Source: OMII01 sp947467385 (GTDB taxonomy: Bacteria; Bdellovibrionota_C; UBA2361; OMII01). From it: a stretch of DNA of 64,000 bases. The stretch is from positions 1-64,000 of the forward strand of contig JBIKLA010000005.1 in assembly GCA_044360075.1 (NCBI GenBank), read 5' to 3'. The translations under genes and the position numbers were made by a program. Positions 1-9,568 of the stretch are shown in pieces. The notes beneath the pieces are model-generated. The model had not been told where the DNA came from and did no database searches. It saw nothing but the letters and a program-made list of their open reading frames with translations. Positions within the stretch are counted from its first letter, which is position 1. Every line of letters begins with the position of its first letter.

Positions 1-1094
1 TTTCCCTAAAGCTCCGAGCTAAACCGGCCGTTAGTACCCTTGAGCCTTAGTTAGCCCCGGCTTACGGGCAAAAAATGCCCAGCCCAGGTGCAAGACCTGG
101 AAATCCGAGGATCTGTCTGCAGGAATCACACCAATCTAGGTTTAGTTAGAAAGTCGTTTGAAATCACTATTAGTAGGGACGCCGAAATTTTACCGGCTCG
201 GTCGCCGCTCGAGTCGCGCACACGTCCGGCCGAGGCCCCGCCCAGTCTCCGTTATTCGCACTCGAGGCACCGAATACCGCAAGGTCATCACCCTGACTTC
301 AACGTCGGGTCCCAGCAGGGGGAGCGGTAGCCAATCCACAATCTGCAATTTGAGAACTGATATAATTGGCAATTTCAGGGGGACCAGAGCGTGAGCTACC
401 GTTTCGTTGGCGGTCGTGTAGGTGGTTGTCGCAATAAAGGTAGGTCGCACCCTGTGCCTGCGCTGCCGGATCTGTGACCGAAAAGATGAGTGAGATTTGC
501 GCAATCGACACGAGCGCACGCGCAACGTGTCCGTTCCCTGTGCCGTCCCGCCTATGAGCGCGAGATTCGGCCTGTGGCGGCGGGGGTGCCCCACCTACAC
601 TGTCCATCTTAGAGCTTTAGGCAGGCAGGCTCTATTTAATTTATTTATACCGTTGAGTAGGAGATTTCTTTCACCTTGAAACCGATTACAAGCTCTATTC
701 ACCTGCATTTTGGCTTTGACGCTTTGCAATATAAAACAGGGCGATAGCGGAAGGTAGGTGAGTCAAAGGTGATGAGTGCCCTCATAGGCGGTAACCCGCC
801 GCACATCACCACCTGTGCGACACGAACAAACGCCACCCGGCAACTCCGAGCGCTTGCTTATGCCACTTATGTATTCCGCTGCCTATGCGTGTGCTTCGCG
901 CCTTCAATCTTGTAACGCACCTTACCGCGCTTGCGCGACGCGCGGTCAGCCTTCCCCATTCCCTTTGAGGCACTCGTATTTCTTGCCATGCTTCCTCGCT
1001 CTTGGGAGTACCGTTTTTTGCCTACGTGCTGATTCTAAAAGCTCAATTGCAAGAATGGCATGACAACGGGCAGACGGAGGCATCTCGTCCAAGT
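1..1094. other. Gene-free stretch, 1.1 kb
   Basis: I recognise no protein or RNA gene here. The open frames are short, overlap on both strands and lack family features. Small hairpins are visible: GGGCA/TGCCC near 66-79, CCAGGT/ACCTGG near 85-100, and a nested structure at 768-810 in which GGTGATG (768-774) pairs with CATCACC (804-810) around an inner GGCGG/CCGCC hairpin (787-800). The stretch lies downstream of argS and could hold an untranslated RNA, but I found no hallmark of RNase P RNA, SRP RNA or tmRNA. Confidence 0.5.
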
Positions 1095-3248
1095 CTACAT
1101 GCGCTCGATAGTTTCTATGCCGATGAGCGAGAGCGCGTGCTGGATCACAAGGCCCGTTGCCTGCACCAGCCCAGCGCGAGCCAGCCGTAGCTCACTAGTC
1201 TCGGCATGAAGAACCGAGCAGTTCTTGTACATTCGGCTAAAGCGCTTGGCGAGCTCATACGCATACGCGCACACGATGTGCGGACTGTAGCGTGCGCAAG
1301 CGGACTTTATTGTCTCGTGGTACTCGTTCAAGTAGCGAAGCACCTCAAGCTCGGTCTCATGCGTTAGGAGGCCCCACTGTGCTCCGGAGAAATCAAGAGT
1401 GCTCTCTCCGAGCTCGCGCAGTATCGAGCGGGTACGGGCGTACGCGTACATCATGTACGGACCGGTGTTTCCGGTGCGGGAGGTCCACGACTCCATGTCG
1501 AACACAACCTGCGAGTTGTTGTCGAGGTTCAGCATCCCATAGCGCATCGTGCCGAGCGCGATGCGGCGGGCGGCTTCTTGGCGCTCATCTTCGGGCCACT
1601 CGCCCTTGTACTTGTCCAGGAATTCTACGTTTATCTTGCCCAAAAGCCGCTCTTTAAGGCTCGACATGAGGATAATCGTGCCCTTGCGGCTGCTCATCTT
1701 TCCGTCGGGGAGCACCACTGCCGCGTATGAGCAATGGTGGCAGTTCTTCACCTGCTTGTACCCCATGAGCTCAAGGCATTTGAACACCTGCTGGAAGTGC
1801 AGCGTCTGGGCTGCGTCCACCACATTAATTGAGCGGTCGATGCCGAACTCCTCAAACTTCCGCTGCGCGAGCACAAGGTCACGCGTCGCGTACAGCGCCG
1901 TACCATCACGCTTGATGAGGATACAGAACCCAAGGTTGTCCTTGCGAAGGTCGGCCCCAACGGCTCCATCCGACTCAACGAAGACCCCCTTGGCCTGAAA
2001 GTCCCGCACGAGCTCCTTGCTGCTCTCGCCAAACTCGGACTCAAAAAAATACTGGTCAAAAGGGCAGTTGAGCCACGCGAAGTTGGCCTTGAGCTCCTCC
2101 ATCGACCAGTCACGAGAGAGCACCCAGAAGTTTTTGAGCTCCGCATCATTCTCTTCAAGCTTCTTGAGGATTGCCGAAACCTCGCCGTTCCATTGCTTGA
2201 GCACCGGCAGGAATTCGCGGTCGGCTAGTGGCGCGCCCTTCTTGCGCAGAACCTCAGCAACATCAATGCCCACTCCATCCGGGTACGCAGCCTTAAGGTG
2301 TTCTGGGGTCGACAGGCTGAGGACAAAGTTCCGCTCGCCAATTCCAAGTTCCTCCTCGCCAAGCATAATGCCGTGGCTCTGGACACCCTTACGGTCTGCC
2401 ACTCCTATCACTCGGACGCCGAGGTGAGTGCCGGGCGATGCCAGGGGAACGATTGCACCCGGCTTCACAAGCGCCCCGTTCTCCCTCTTGGTGACTACCT
2501 CAGCGGAGCCCGCTGCGGTTTTGAGTGTCGCCACCATCCACTGCGAATCGCTTGGATGATCACGCGTCGCCTCAACCCGCGCGGTCTTTACTCCGCTGAA
2601 GCCGATCTCTGAGTACGTCTCGATATCGAGCTCAATCGTCGCCTTTGAGTAGGCTTCGCCGAGAAATTCAAGCCTATTTCTTTCCGGGATTGAAAGCTCT
2701 GGATGCTTCCTGAGGTACCAGATGCACTTTGCAACGTGCGTTCCCTCGTCCCCGAGGTAGGCTGCCCGTATGGTGTCGAAGCCGTTCCAGTCGAAGAGCC
2801 GCGCGATCGAGTCGCCGAGCACAGCATTTCGGATGTGCCCGACGTGAAATGACTTGTGCGTATTGAGGCTGCCATACTCAACCATTACCCGCTCACCAGT
2901 CTTGGGGCGGCGGGCGACGAACGTTCCATCGAGAATTGCCGGAATGACCGCGCCCGCAAGGGAGGCCTTGTTAAGAAAGAAGTTTAGGTAAGGGCCTGTC
3001 GCAACAACCTTGGAGATCTCAGCCTGCCCCTCAAGAGCGAGCGAGAGCTTGGGCGCTAATTCAGACGCAATCGCAGGCGGCCCCTTGCGCAGAGCGCGCG
3101 CCAACTGAAAACACGGGAAGGCGATGTCGCCAATCGATGAGTCCTTGGGCGTCTCAAGCAGCTCCTTAACCTGATCCGCAGAGAGCGGGTGCCCCATGCC
3201 TGAGATGGTGCTGGAAAGCAGCGCCGCAACTGTGTCCTGTCCTATCAT
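1095..3248 (-). CDS. argS: Arginyl-tRNA synthetase with inserted tRNA-binding OB fold
   Basis: Class I synthetase that charges tRNA-Arg with arginine in the cytoplasm. Visible features are an N-terminal additional domain (about 1-90), the HIGH-type motif HVGH at 135-138, KMSSR at 517-521, a DALR-type anticodon domain towards the end and the family-typical C-terminus IGIETIERM. At 717 residues it is longer than usual (about 550-600). The excess is a block at about 213-340, which reads like the tRNA-binding OB fold at the N-terminus of PheT or of EMAP-II/Trbp111: a DHPSDS segment, a KPGAIVPLASPG segment, GVQSHGIMLGEEELGIG, then a GVGIDVAEVL stretch like the one that follows in PheT. The start has a good Shine-Dalgarno GGAAGGA that overlaps the end of rmlA 11 bases upstream, so the two genes are probably cotranscribed. 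The family call is firm. The insert identity rests on motif reading. Confidence 0.95.
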   Translation of the reverse strand: MIGQDTVAALLSSTISGMGHPLSADQVKELLETPKDSSIGDIAFPCFQLARALRKGPPAIASELAPKLSLALEGQAEISKVVATGPYLNFFLNKASLAGAVIPAILDGTFVARRPKTGERVMVEYGSLNTHKSFHVGHIRNAVLGDSIARLFDWNGFDTIRAAYLGDEGTHVAKCIWYLRKHPELSIPERNRLEFLGEAYSKATIELDIETYSEIGFSGVKTARVEATRDHPSDSQWMVATLKTAAGSAEVVTKRENGALVKPGAIVPLASPGTHLGVRVIGVADRKGVQSHGIMLGEEELGIGERNFVLSLSTPEHLKAAYPDGVGIDVAEVLRKKGAPLADREFLPVLKQWNGEVSAILKKLEENDAELKNFWVLSRDWSMEELKANFAWLNCPFDQYFFESEFGESSKELVRDFQAKGVFVESDGAVGADLRKDNLGFCILIKRDGTALYATRDLVLAQRKFEEFGIDRSINVVDAAQTLHFQQVFKCLELMGYKQVKNCHHCSYAAVVLPDGKMSSRKGTIILMSSLKERLLGKINVEFLDKYKGEWPEDERQEAARRIALGTMRYGMLNLDNNSQVVFDMESWTSRTGNTGPYMMYAYARTRSILRELGESTLDFSGAQWGLLTHETELEVLRYLNEYHETIKSACARYSPHIVCAYAYELAKRFSRMYKNCSVLHAETSELRLARAGLVQATGLVIQHALSLIGIETIERM

Positions 3249-3259
3249 GTTCCTTCCCC

Positions 3260-4141
3260 TTAGCTGACGCTCGGTGAGTGCTTGAGCAGCGAGCTGAGGT
3301 ACTGGCCGTACGTGCTCTTCTTTATCGCCTCCGCCTGGCGCGCAAGCTGGTCGCGGCTAATGTAACCCATGGTGAACGCGATCTCCTCAAGACACGCGAC
3401 CATGAGGCCCTGCCGCTCCTGCAGCGCCTGAATAAAGTTGCACGCCTGAAGGAGCGACTCATTCGTTCCGGTATCGAGCCAGGCTACTCCGCGGCCCAGC
3501 ATCTCCACCTGCAGCTGCGACTTGTGCAGGTAGGCGAGGTTGACGTCCGTTATCTCAAGCTCGCCGCGCGGAGAGGGCTTAAGCGACTGCGCGATATCAA
3601 CTACCTGGTTGTCGTAGAAGTAAATACCCGTCACGGCGAACGGCGACTTGGGGTTCCTCGGCTTCTCTTCGAGGTTAATCGCCCTCCCAGTCGCATCGAA
3701 CTCGACCACGCCGTAGCGCTCGGGATCACTGACCCGATAGCCAAAGACCGTCGCGCCGCTCTCACGCTTGGCGGCTGATCGAAGTAGGTCAGCGAAGCCG
3801 TGCCCAAAGAAGATGTTGTCCCCAAGGGCAAGGGCGACTCGATCCTTGCCGATGAACTCGCGCCCGATGATGAACGCTTGGGCGAGGCCCTCTGGGCTGG
3901 GTTGCGCAGCATACGAGAACGAGCATCCCCATTGTGAGCCGTCACCGAGGAGGCGCTCAAACGACGGGCGATCCTGGGGGGTAGAGATGATCAGTATCTC
4001 GCGGATGCCCGCCAGCATCAGGGTCGAGAGCGGGTAGTACACCATCGGCTTGTCATAGATCGGGAGCAGCTGCTTGCTGACCGCGAGCGTAACGGGATGA
4101 AGCCGCGTCCCAGAACCACCTGCCAGAATAATTCCCTTCAT
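3260..4141 (-). CDS. rmlA: Glucose-1-phosphate thymidylyltransferase
   Basis: RmlA/RfbA makes dTDP-glucose from glucose-1-phosphate and dTTP, the first step towards dTDP-rhamnose and related sugars for surface polysaccharides. The start chosen (ATG at 4141) puts the nucleotide-binding LAGGSGTRLHP motif right at the N-terminus, as in the family, and gives 293 residues, the usual length. Further marks are the SKQLLPIYDKPMVYYPLS block, the ALGDNIFFGHG metal/substrate region and VTGIYFYDN. A longer frame begins 33 bases upstream but adds an unrelated MPLRGPVFGAD leader. rmlB, rmlC and rmlD are not in this window. The polysaccharide export genes at 30-37 kb are a plausible consumer of the product. 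Confidence 0.95.
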   Translation of the reverse strand: MKGIILAGGSGTRLHPVTLAVSKQLLPIYDKPMVYYPLSTLMLAGIREILIISTPQDRPSFERLLGDGSQWGCSFSYAAQPSPEGLAQAFIIGREFIGKDRVALALGDNIFFGHGFADLLRSAAKRESGATVFGYRVSDPERYGVVEFDATGRAINLEEKPRNPKSPFAVTGIYFYDNQVVDIAQSLKPSPRGELEITDVNLAYLHKSQLQVEMLGRGVAWLDTGTNESLLQACNFIQALQERQGLMVACLEEIAFTMGYISRDQLARQAEAIKKSTYGQYLSSLLKHSPSVS

Positions 4142-4352
4142 GTCTGCACCAAAAACGGGGCCGCGTAACGGCACGAGTTATTGGGGAAGATATCAGAAAG
4201 TTTAGAGAAAATCACGATAGGGAAGGACCTATGTAGAAGCCCATAAAGGCTGTCAAATAGACTCTCCCCTCGCCTACCCACGCCCCCCGTCTGGCTGTTT
4301 CCGCACGGCAGCGCCCCTACCGGACCGGGAACAAGTGTGGTCGAATTAACGG

Positions 4353-5546
4353 ATGCAGTGTCGTTTGCTTCTAGCCTCGTTACTCCTTCCCCTCTCAGCC
4401 GCTCTCGCTGAGCCCATAAACTTTCCGGCGCTCCTTAAGAACGGGTCGCTTCGTGTTGAGTCCGCCACGGGAGAGGTGCTGCTCTCCTACCGCGACGAGG
4501 ACGACTTCGTTCCGGCATCGATCCTGAAAGTCGCAACGGCTTTCTGCGCCATACAGGACCTCGGGCTGGACTACCGCTACACGACCGACTTTCTTCTCGG
4601 TGAAAACAACACTCTGTACGTGCGCGGCTCGGGTGATCCGACCACTGTGTCGGAGGAGCTCGCCCAAGTCGCTGAACAGGTCGCCCGCAGCACCAAGCAT
4701 GTTAGTGGCATCGTGGTGGACACCTCGCTCTTTGCCGACAACCTAGAGATCGACGGTGCCTCGCCCTCCCGAAATCCATACGACGCTAAAAACGCCGCTT
4801 TTGTTGGGAATTTCAGCTCTGCTGCCGTAACGAGGCGGCGAGACGGGTCAGTTGTGAGCGCTGAGCCGCAAACGCCGATTACCCCCCTCAGCAGGCGTGC
4901 GGGGATGCAGCTCAAGCGCGGCTCGACGGAGCGGGTGAAGATCGGCGATAGCTGGAGGGACGGAGCCCTCTATGGCGGCGAGCTGCTGGCGGAGTTCTTG
5001 GCGCGCGCCGGCGTCTCTGGCAGCAAAACCGTCAAGCTGGGGCGGACCCCTTCGGGCGCAAAAGTTGTTGTGGCGCACACGTCCTTGCAGCCGCTTGAAT
5101 CGGTGCTACGCGGCATGCTTGAGCACTCGAACAACTTCACCTCCAACCAGCTCTTCCTCACCCTGGGCATCAAGAAGTTTGGCTCCCCGGCCACCCTCGA
5201 AAAGGCGCAGCGGGCTATGACCGAGTGCCTCACGACGCGTGTCGGCTGGAAAGGCTTTCACGTTGAGGAGGGGTCAGGACTCTCCCGCCGCAACAAGGTA
5301 TCTGCCCACCTAATGACGACGCTGCTTAAGAGCTTTGAGCCCTACCGCGATCTCTTGCCTATCAAGGAGGGCTTTCTTGCCAAGACAGGCAGCCTCAACG
5401 GGGTAAACTCCCTGGCTGGGTACCTCGACCTTAAAGGGGGGTCGCCGGCCCGCTTCGCCATCATTATCAACAGTAATGTCCCGCACCTATACAAGTTTAC
5501 CGTTGCCCGCACAGTCCAGGGCTATCTCCTAAAATCCACAAACTAA
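4353..5546 (+). CDS. dacB: D-alanyl-D-alanine carboxypeptidase/endopeptidase (PBP4, S13 family)
   Basis: Periplasmic penicillin-binding protein that trims or cleaves peptidoglycan cross-bridges. A signal peptide is visible (residues 1-19, cleavage near SAALA-EP). All three active-site motifs of the family are present: SxxK as S56-I-L-K59 in VPASILKV, SxN as S259-N-N261 and KTG at 344-346. At 397 residues it is a little shorter than Escherichia coli DacB, so the inserted domains between SxxK and SxN may be reduced. No strong ribosome binding site is seen ahead of the ATG. It stands alone, divergent from rmlA across 211 bases. Confidence 0.9.
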   Translation: MQCRLLLASLLLPLSAALAEPINFPALLKNGSLRVESATGEVLLSYRDEDDFVPASILKVATAFCAIQDLGLDYRYTTDFLLGENNTLYVRGSGDPTTVSEELAQVAEQVARSTKHVSGIVVDTSLFADNLEIDGASPSRNPYDAKNAAFVGNFSSAAVTRRRDGSVVSAEPQTPITPLSRRAGMQLKRGSTERVKIGDSWRDGALYGGELLAEFLARAGVSGSKTVKLGRTPSGAKVVVAHTSLQPLESVLRGMLEHSNNFTSNQLFLTLGIKKFGSPATLEKAQRAMTECLTTRVGWKGFHVEEGSGLSRRNKVSAHLMTTLLKSFEPYRDLLPIKEGFLAKTGSLNGVNSLAGYLDLKGGSPARFAIIINSNVPHLYKFTVARTVQGYLLKSTN

Positions 5547-5622
5547 GATAAAAACATCTAGTTTTAGGCTTAAGTAAGCGATAATTAGCATAAGTAGGCT
5601 AATATTTATCCTTAAGGTCGCC

Positions 5623-7011
5623 ATGGCAGCAGCAAGGACGGTTCCCGCCAAACCCCTCCTCTGGTACATCCCCCTTCTGCTCCTGGGTGTTCTAAGCGTC
5701 GCCGGAGCCTTCACGGGCCCCACACCCTCTGATCACTCGGTCGAGGGGGCCCCCATAAACGCAGGAGACACCGCGTGGATGCTCACGGCAACCGCCCTCG
5801 TTCTCTTGATGACCCCTGGGCTCTCGTTCTTCTACGGCGGCATGGTGGACAGAAGGAACGTTATCTCGACGATGCTCCAGAGCTTCATTGCCATGGGGAT
5901 CGTAAGCCTTCTGTGGGTGACCGTCGGGTTTAGTCTGGCGTTCGGCGATTCGCTAGGAGGGATCATCGGAGATCCTCGAACGTTCTTTATGTTCAAGGGG
6001 GTCGGTGAAGCCCCCCACCCTGCCCTCTCACCCACAATCCCTTTGGCACTCTTCGCTCTCTTCCAGCTCAAGTTCGCAATCATCACCCCTGCCCTCATTA
6101 CCGGCGCCTTTGCTGAGCGCGTTCGCTTCTCAAGCTACATGCTCTTTGTGTGCCTCTTCTCAATCTTCATCTACTGCCCGCTTGCACACTGGACGTGGCA
6201 TCCTGACGGTTTTCTGCGCCAGTGGGGCGTCCTCGATTTCGCCGGTGGGACGGTAGTGCATATGGCTGGAGGCCTCGCAGCGCTGACTGGCGCAATCTTT
6301 CTCGGGCGAAGAACCGCACACAAGCTGCAGGCCCCACAGGTTCCGGCGCACATTCCTTACGTGCTGCTCGGCACCGGGATGCTGTGGTTTGGGTGGTTCG
6401 GATTTAATGCTGGCTCAGCGCTCGCCGCAAATGGCCTTGCTGCAAAGGCCTTCCTCACGACAAATACCGCTTCGGCTGCTGCCATGCTGGGCTGGGTCTT
6501 CTTCGATGCCGCGCGCGGACGCAAGGTCTCTGCGCTCGGAGCGTGCATCGGGGCTGTTGTTGGGCTTGTGGCTATAACGCCCGCGGCAGGCTTTGTGTCC
6601 GTCGGCGCGAGCATCTTTATCGGCCTCTCGGCGAGCATTGTCAGCAACCTCGCCGCTCACTGGCGCTCAAAGACCGAGCTCGATGACACCCTCGATGTCT
6701 TCCCGTGCCACGGGCTCGGGGGCATGGTGGGAATGCTCCTCACAGCCGTATTCGCCGATAAGGTGGGGCTCCTTTACGGTGAGACGGCGACCTTTATAAA
6801 CCACCTGTGGGCCCTGGCGATCGTTACTGGTTTCACAGTCGGCGGCTCATACATCCTCTACATCCTGTCTCACGGCTTTATTCCGTTCCGCGTCAGCGAG
6901 GGCGAAGAGGAGATGGGGCTTGATCTTAGCCAGCATGGCGAAAGCCTCGATGAGGTTCAGCACGGCGCGCCGCGGCCACAGCCTGCGCTCAAGCGCGTCG
7001 TTAATCAGTAG
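5623..7011 (+). CDS. amtB: Ammonium channel of the Amt/MEP/Rh family
   Basis: Inner-membrane channel that moves ammonium into the cell. It has about eleven hydrophobic segments plus an N-terminal one that may be a cleaved signal. The family residues are present: D205 and the first pore histidine H213 in DFAGGTVVHMAGG, the second pore histidine H363 in CHGLGG, and the GLSFFYGGM block at 66-74. There is no glnK/glnB gene beside it, which is unusual because amtB is commonly paired with a PII gene. The upstream gap (5547-5622) is A+T-rich and carries two near-direct copies of TAAGTARGC. The gene ends 13 bases from the convergent MscS gene. Confidence 0.95.
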   Translation: MAAARTVPAKPLLWYIPLLLLGVLSVAGAFTGPTPSDHSVEGAPINAGDTAWMLTATALVLLMTPGLSFFYGGMVDRRNVISTMLQSFIAMGIVSLLWVTVGFSLAFGDSLGGIIGDPRTFFMFKGVGEAPHPALSPTIPLALFALFQLKFAIITPALITGAFAERVRFSSYMLFVCLFSIFIYCPLAHWTWHPDGFLRQWGVLDFAGGTVVHMAGGLAALTGAIFLGRRTAHKLQAPQVPAHIPYVLLGTGMLWFGWFGFNAGSALAANGLAAKAFLTTNTASAAAMLGWVFFDAARGRKVSALGACIGAVVGLVAITPAAGFVSVGASIFIGLSASIVSNLAAHWRSKTELDDTLDVFPCHGLGGMVGMLLTAVFADKVGLLYGETATFINHLWALAIVTGFTVGGSYILYILSHGFIPFRVSEGEEEMGLDLSQHGESLDEVQHGAPRPQPALKRVVNQ

Positions 7012-7024
7012 CCACCGAACGCGC

Positions 7025-8545
7025 CTACTTGAGCCCAAAGAAGCGCATGATGCGCTGGCGCAAGGCACTCTCGTCAATCTTGGGCGCCTGAGGCTGGACT
7101 TGGGCCAGATGTTCCTTATGCTGCTGGCGCAAATCATCAGCCGCCCTTACTCGAGCACCGATGCTCGCCACGAATGCGCTGATAAGCTCCTCCCTACTCT
7201 CAAGCAGCTCGGCGATCGAGCTCTTGTCGATGCGGGCTACACGCACATCGGTGAGGGCCACCGCTGCTGCCTTGCGAGGCTCTCCGGTGAACAGGGCCAT
7301 CTCCCCTAGAATATCGCCGCGACGGAGAACGGCGAGCGTCACGTCGCTTCCGTCCTCTCCACGCAGCTGCACCGCCACCTCTCCATCGAGGAAGACATAC
7401 AGGTGATTGCCCTCATCCCCATCCCTGAAAAGGTATTGTGAGCGCGGAAAGGCCTCAAGACGGCAATCCTGGGTAATCTGATTGAGCTCGCCATCATTGA
7501 GGCTCTTAAAGAGATCCGAGCCGCGTATCAGCTCAAGAACCCTCAGCTCCTGCTTCGGATCAGATGGCTGAGGAGGAATCTCTGTGCGATAGACGGTCGA
7601 GATCGGGTATGGAATCGCAACTCCGTGCCGCTGCGCTGCGTACCACACGCGTGTCATGAACTCGCTCCGGATGCGGTTGACGGGCCCGTAGTCAGAGATG
7701 AAGAAAAACGACTCGTAGTCCACGGTATACGCGTTGTACGCCAGCGTCCGGATGTCGGGGTATGGGTCCGAAACCACGCCCGGGGTGCCAAGCGCCACCT
7801 CTGTTAGCATGTCCCTGACGACGTTGGGAGGCGCGTCATACGAGAAGCCGATGGTGACGCGCAATCCATACAGGGGATTGGGGCTTGAGAAATTGAGGAT
7901 GCGCTCCTTTCCGAGCGTGACGTTTGGGATCGTGGTCTCATTAAGCTCGCGGGTGACAACCTTCACTGAGCGCCAGTCGATCTGCTTGACCCGGCCAATG
8001 ACATCCCCAACCTGGATCCAGTCGCCCACCTCAAAGGGGCGATCAAACACCAGAGCGAGCCCGGCAAAGAGATTTCCCAGGGTATCTTGCAGGGCAAGGC
8101 CGAACACCAAAGAGCCCACGCCGAAGGTCGTAAGGAGTGGGGAGAGATCCTTCTTCCAGATCCCCGCAAACACGAAGAGGCCCCCGACCGCCACGAAGCC
8201 AAACGAAAATATTCCGATCAAGAGCTGCGGCGTGCGCCCGCGAAACGAGTCATCTGAGGCGTTGCGGAGGTAGACCGCCTTGAGCGCTCGCGCAACGATC
8301 CACAGGCCAAGGAGGCCAACGACAGTCTGCTCAAGCTTCATGACGTCGGAGCTTCGGTCTAGCTCAAGCACCTGGTCCGTTATCCAGAAAATGAGCACTA
8401 TCGGCACCAACAGGTTCGATATGAGCCGAATGACATCTCCCGCATGCTTGCTGATCCGCGCGGCCACCATGCCACTCAAGAGCCACAGCACGACTGCTCC
8501 GGCACAGACGTAAAGGTCTATTGGCGTTATCTCAAACGAATTCAT
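7025..8545 (-). CDS. MscS-type mechanosensitive channel with C-terminal cyclic-nucleotide-binding domain
   Basis: Four to five membrane segments come first. They are followed by the MscS pore helix and beta domain (about 135-220: GVGSLVFGLALQDTLGNLFAG, then FEVGDWIQVGDVIGRVKQI) and, from about 335 to 455, a CRP-type nucleotide-binding domain with the phosphate-binding cassette GEMALFTGEPRKAA, including the arginine that contacts the cyclic phosphate. Such fusions are known as bacterial cyclic-nucleotide-gated channels; whether this one gates on cAMP, cGMP or tension is inference. Its ATG overlaps the terC stop by four bases (ATGA), so the two are translationally coupled as the last genes of the 12174-7025 run. 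Confidence 0.9.
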   Translation of the reverse strand: MNSFEITPIDLYVCAGAVVLWLLSGMVAARISKHAGDVIRLISNLLVPIVLIFWITDQVLELDRSSDVMKLEQTVVGLLGLWIVARALKAVYLRNASDDSFRGRTPQLLIGIFSFGFVAVGGLFVFAGIWKKDLSPLLTTFGVGSLVFGLALQDTLGNLFAGLALVFDRPFEVGDWIQVGDVIGRVKQIDWRSVKVVTRELNETTIPNVTLGKERILNFSSPNPLYGLRVTIGFSYDAPPNVVRDMLTEVALGTPGVVSDPYPDIRTLAYNAYTVDYESFFFISDYGPVNRIRSEFMTRVWYAAQRHGVAIPYPISTVYRTEIPPQPSDPKQELRVLELIRGSDLFKSLNDGELNQITQDCRLEAFPRSQYLFRDGDEGNHLYVFLDGEVAVQLRGEDGSDVTLAVLRRGDILGEMALFTGEPRKAAAVALTDVRVARIDKSSIAELLESREELISAFVASIGARVRAADDLRQQHKEHLAQVQPQAPKIDESALRQRIMRFFGLK

Positions 8546-9561
8546 GCCGCGTCACGGTCCTGTTTGACGGGAGGTTTTGCGAGCGAGAGGGCTATCGACC
8601 CAACGATGAGCACAAGCACGACAAGCAGAGAAATCTCCGTGGGCACCTCTCCCTCAATAAGGGGATCGAGGATCGCCATCTTGGAGCCAATAAAGATAAG
8701 CACGAACGAAAGCCCAACACTTAAATAGTGAAACCGGCTCACAAACGCCGCAAGCAGGAAGTAGAGCGCCCTGAGGTCGATGACGGCAAAGATATTGGAG
8801 GTGAAAACGACGAGCGGCTCATCCGTCAGGCCAAAGATGGCGGGAACCGAGTCAAAGGCGAACATGATGTCAGTTATCTCAACAAAGATGAGCGCGATGA
8901 AGAGCGGCGTCACAAGAAACTTGCCATTCTCACGGGTGAAAAACCTCTGGCTATCAAGCCCCTTAGAGATGGGCAGGTACCGATTGAGAAGGCGAAGCAC
9001 CCTGTTTTTTTCGGGGTGAATTTCGGGCTCCTTCCCCCGCAATACCGATACGCCCTGCCAAATAAGGAAGACTCCGAAGGCGATGATAACCCACGGGATC
9101 TCCATAACGAGCGAGCCCATGCCGATGAAGGCTGCCCGGAGGGCGATGGCTCCAAAGAGCCCATAAAAGAGCACGCGGTACTGGTACTGCGGCGCGATCG
9201 AGAAGAAGCGGAAGATGACAAGAAACACGAAGAGATTGTCGACGGCGAGGGACTTCTCAACGAGGTAACCAGAGAGGAACTCAAGCGCGGTTTTTCGAGC
9301 GAGCTCCTCCGGAGTCGTGCCAAGCGTGACCATGAGGGCCACCTGACCTGAGAGGTGCCAGCGCGTGTAGAAGTACAGAAAAACGTTAAAGAGCAGCGCG
9401 AAACCTAACCAGCTCAGCGCGGCCACTGAAGCCTCGCGGATTGAGATCTCATGCGGCTTGGTATTGAAGGCTTTCAGCGAGACGAACAGCACAAGCCCGA
9501 CCCCGAGCGAGAAGATCGCGTAGAAGGGCCAAAAGGTCTCAAAGGGGTAGATATGCTGCAT
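8542..9561 (-). CDS. TerC/Alx family integral membrane protein
   Basis: Polytopic membrane protein with about nine hydrophobic segments and the family's acidic intramembrane motifs, seen as EKSLAVDNLFVF and VEITDIMFAFDSVPAIF. TerC/Alx proteins are linked to manganese export, tellurite resistance and metal loading of secreted proteins; which role applies here is not shown by the sequence. I start at the ATG at 9561 (MQHIYPFE), eight bases after the DUF72 stop. A longer frame from 9600 would overlap that gene. It is coupled to the MscS-like gene by an ATGA overlap. Confidence 0.88.
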   Translation of the reverse strand: MQHIYPFETFWPFYAIFSLGVGLVLFVSLKAFNTKPHEISIREASVAALSWLGFALLFNVFLYFYTRWHLSGQVALMVTLGTTPEELARKTALEFLSGYLVEKSLAVDNLFVFLVIFRFFSIAPQYQYRVLFYGLFGAIALRAAFIGMGSLVMEIPWVIIAFGVFLIWQGVSVLRGKEPEIHPEKNRVLRLLNRYLPISKGLDSQRFFTRENGKFLVTPLFIALIFVEITDIMFAFDSVPAIFGLTDEPLVVFTSNIFAVIDLRALYFLLAAFVSRFHYLSVGLSFVLIFIGSKMAILDPLIEGEVPTEISLLVVLVLIVGSIALSLAKPPVKQDRDAA

Positions 9562-9568
9562 AGTGAAG

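Noticed and set aside
190..607. Overlapping 100-134-codon frames on the minus strand at the left end
   Set aside because: They overlap each other in different frames, are rich in Arg/Ser/Pro and have no recognisable family.
8728..9351. 207-codon plus-strand frame opposite terC
   Set aside because: Very high content of charged residues, no family features; it is the antisense shadow of a clear membrane protein gene.
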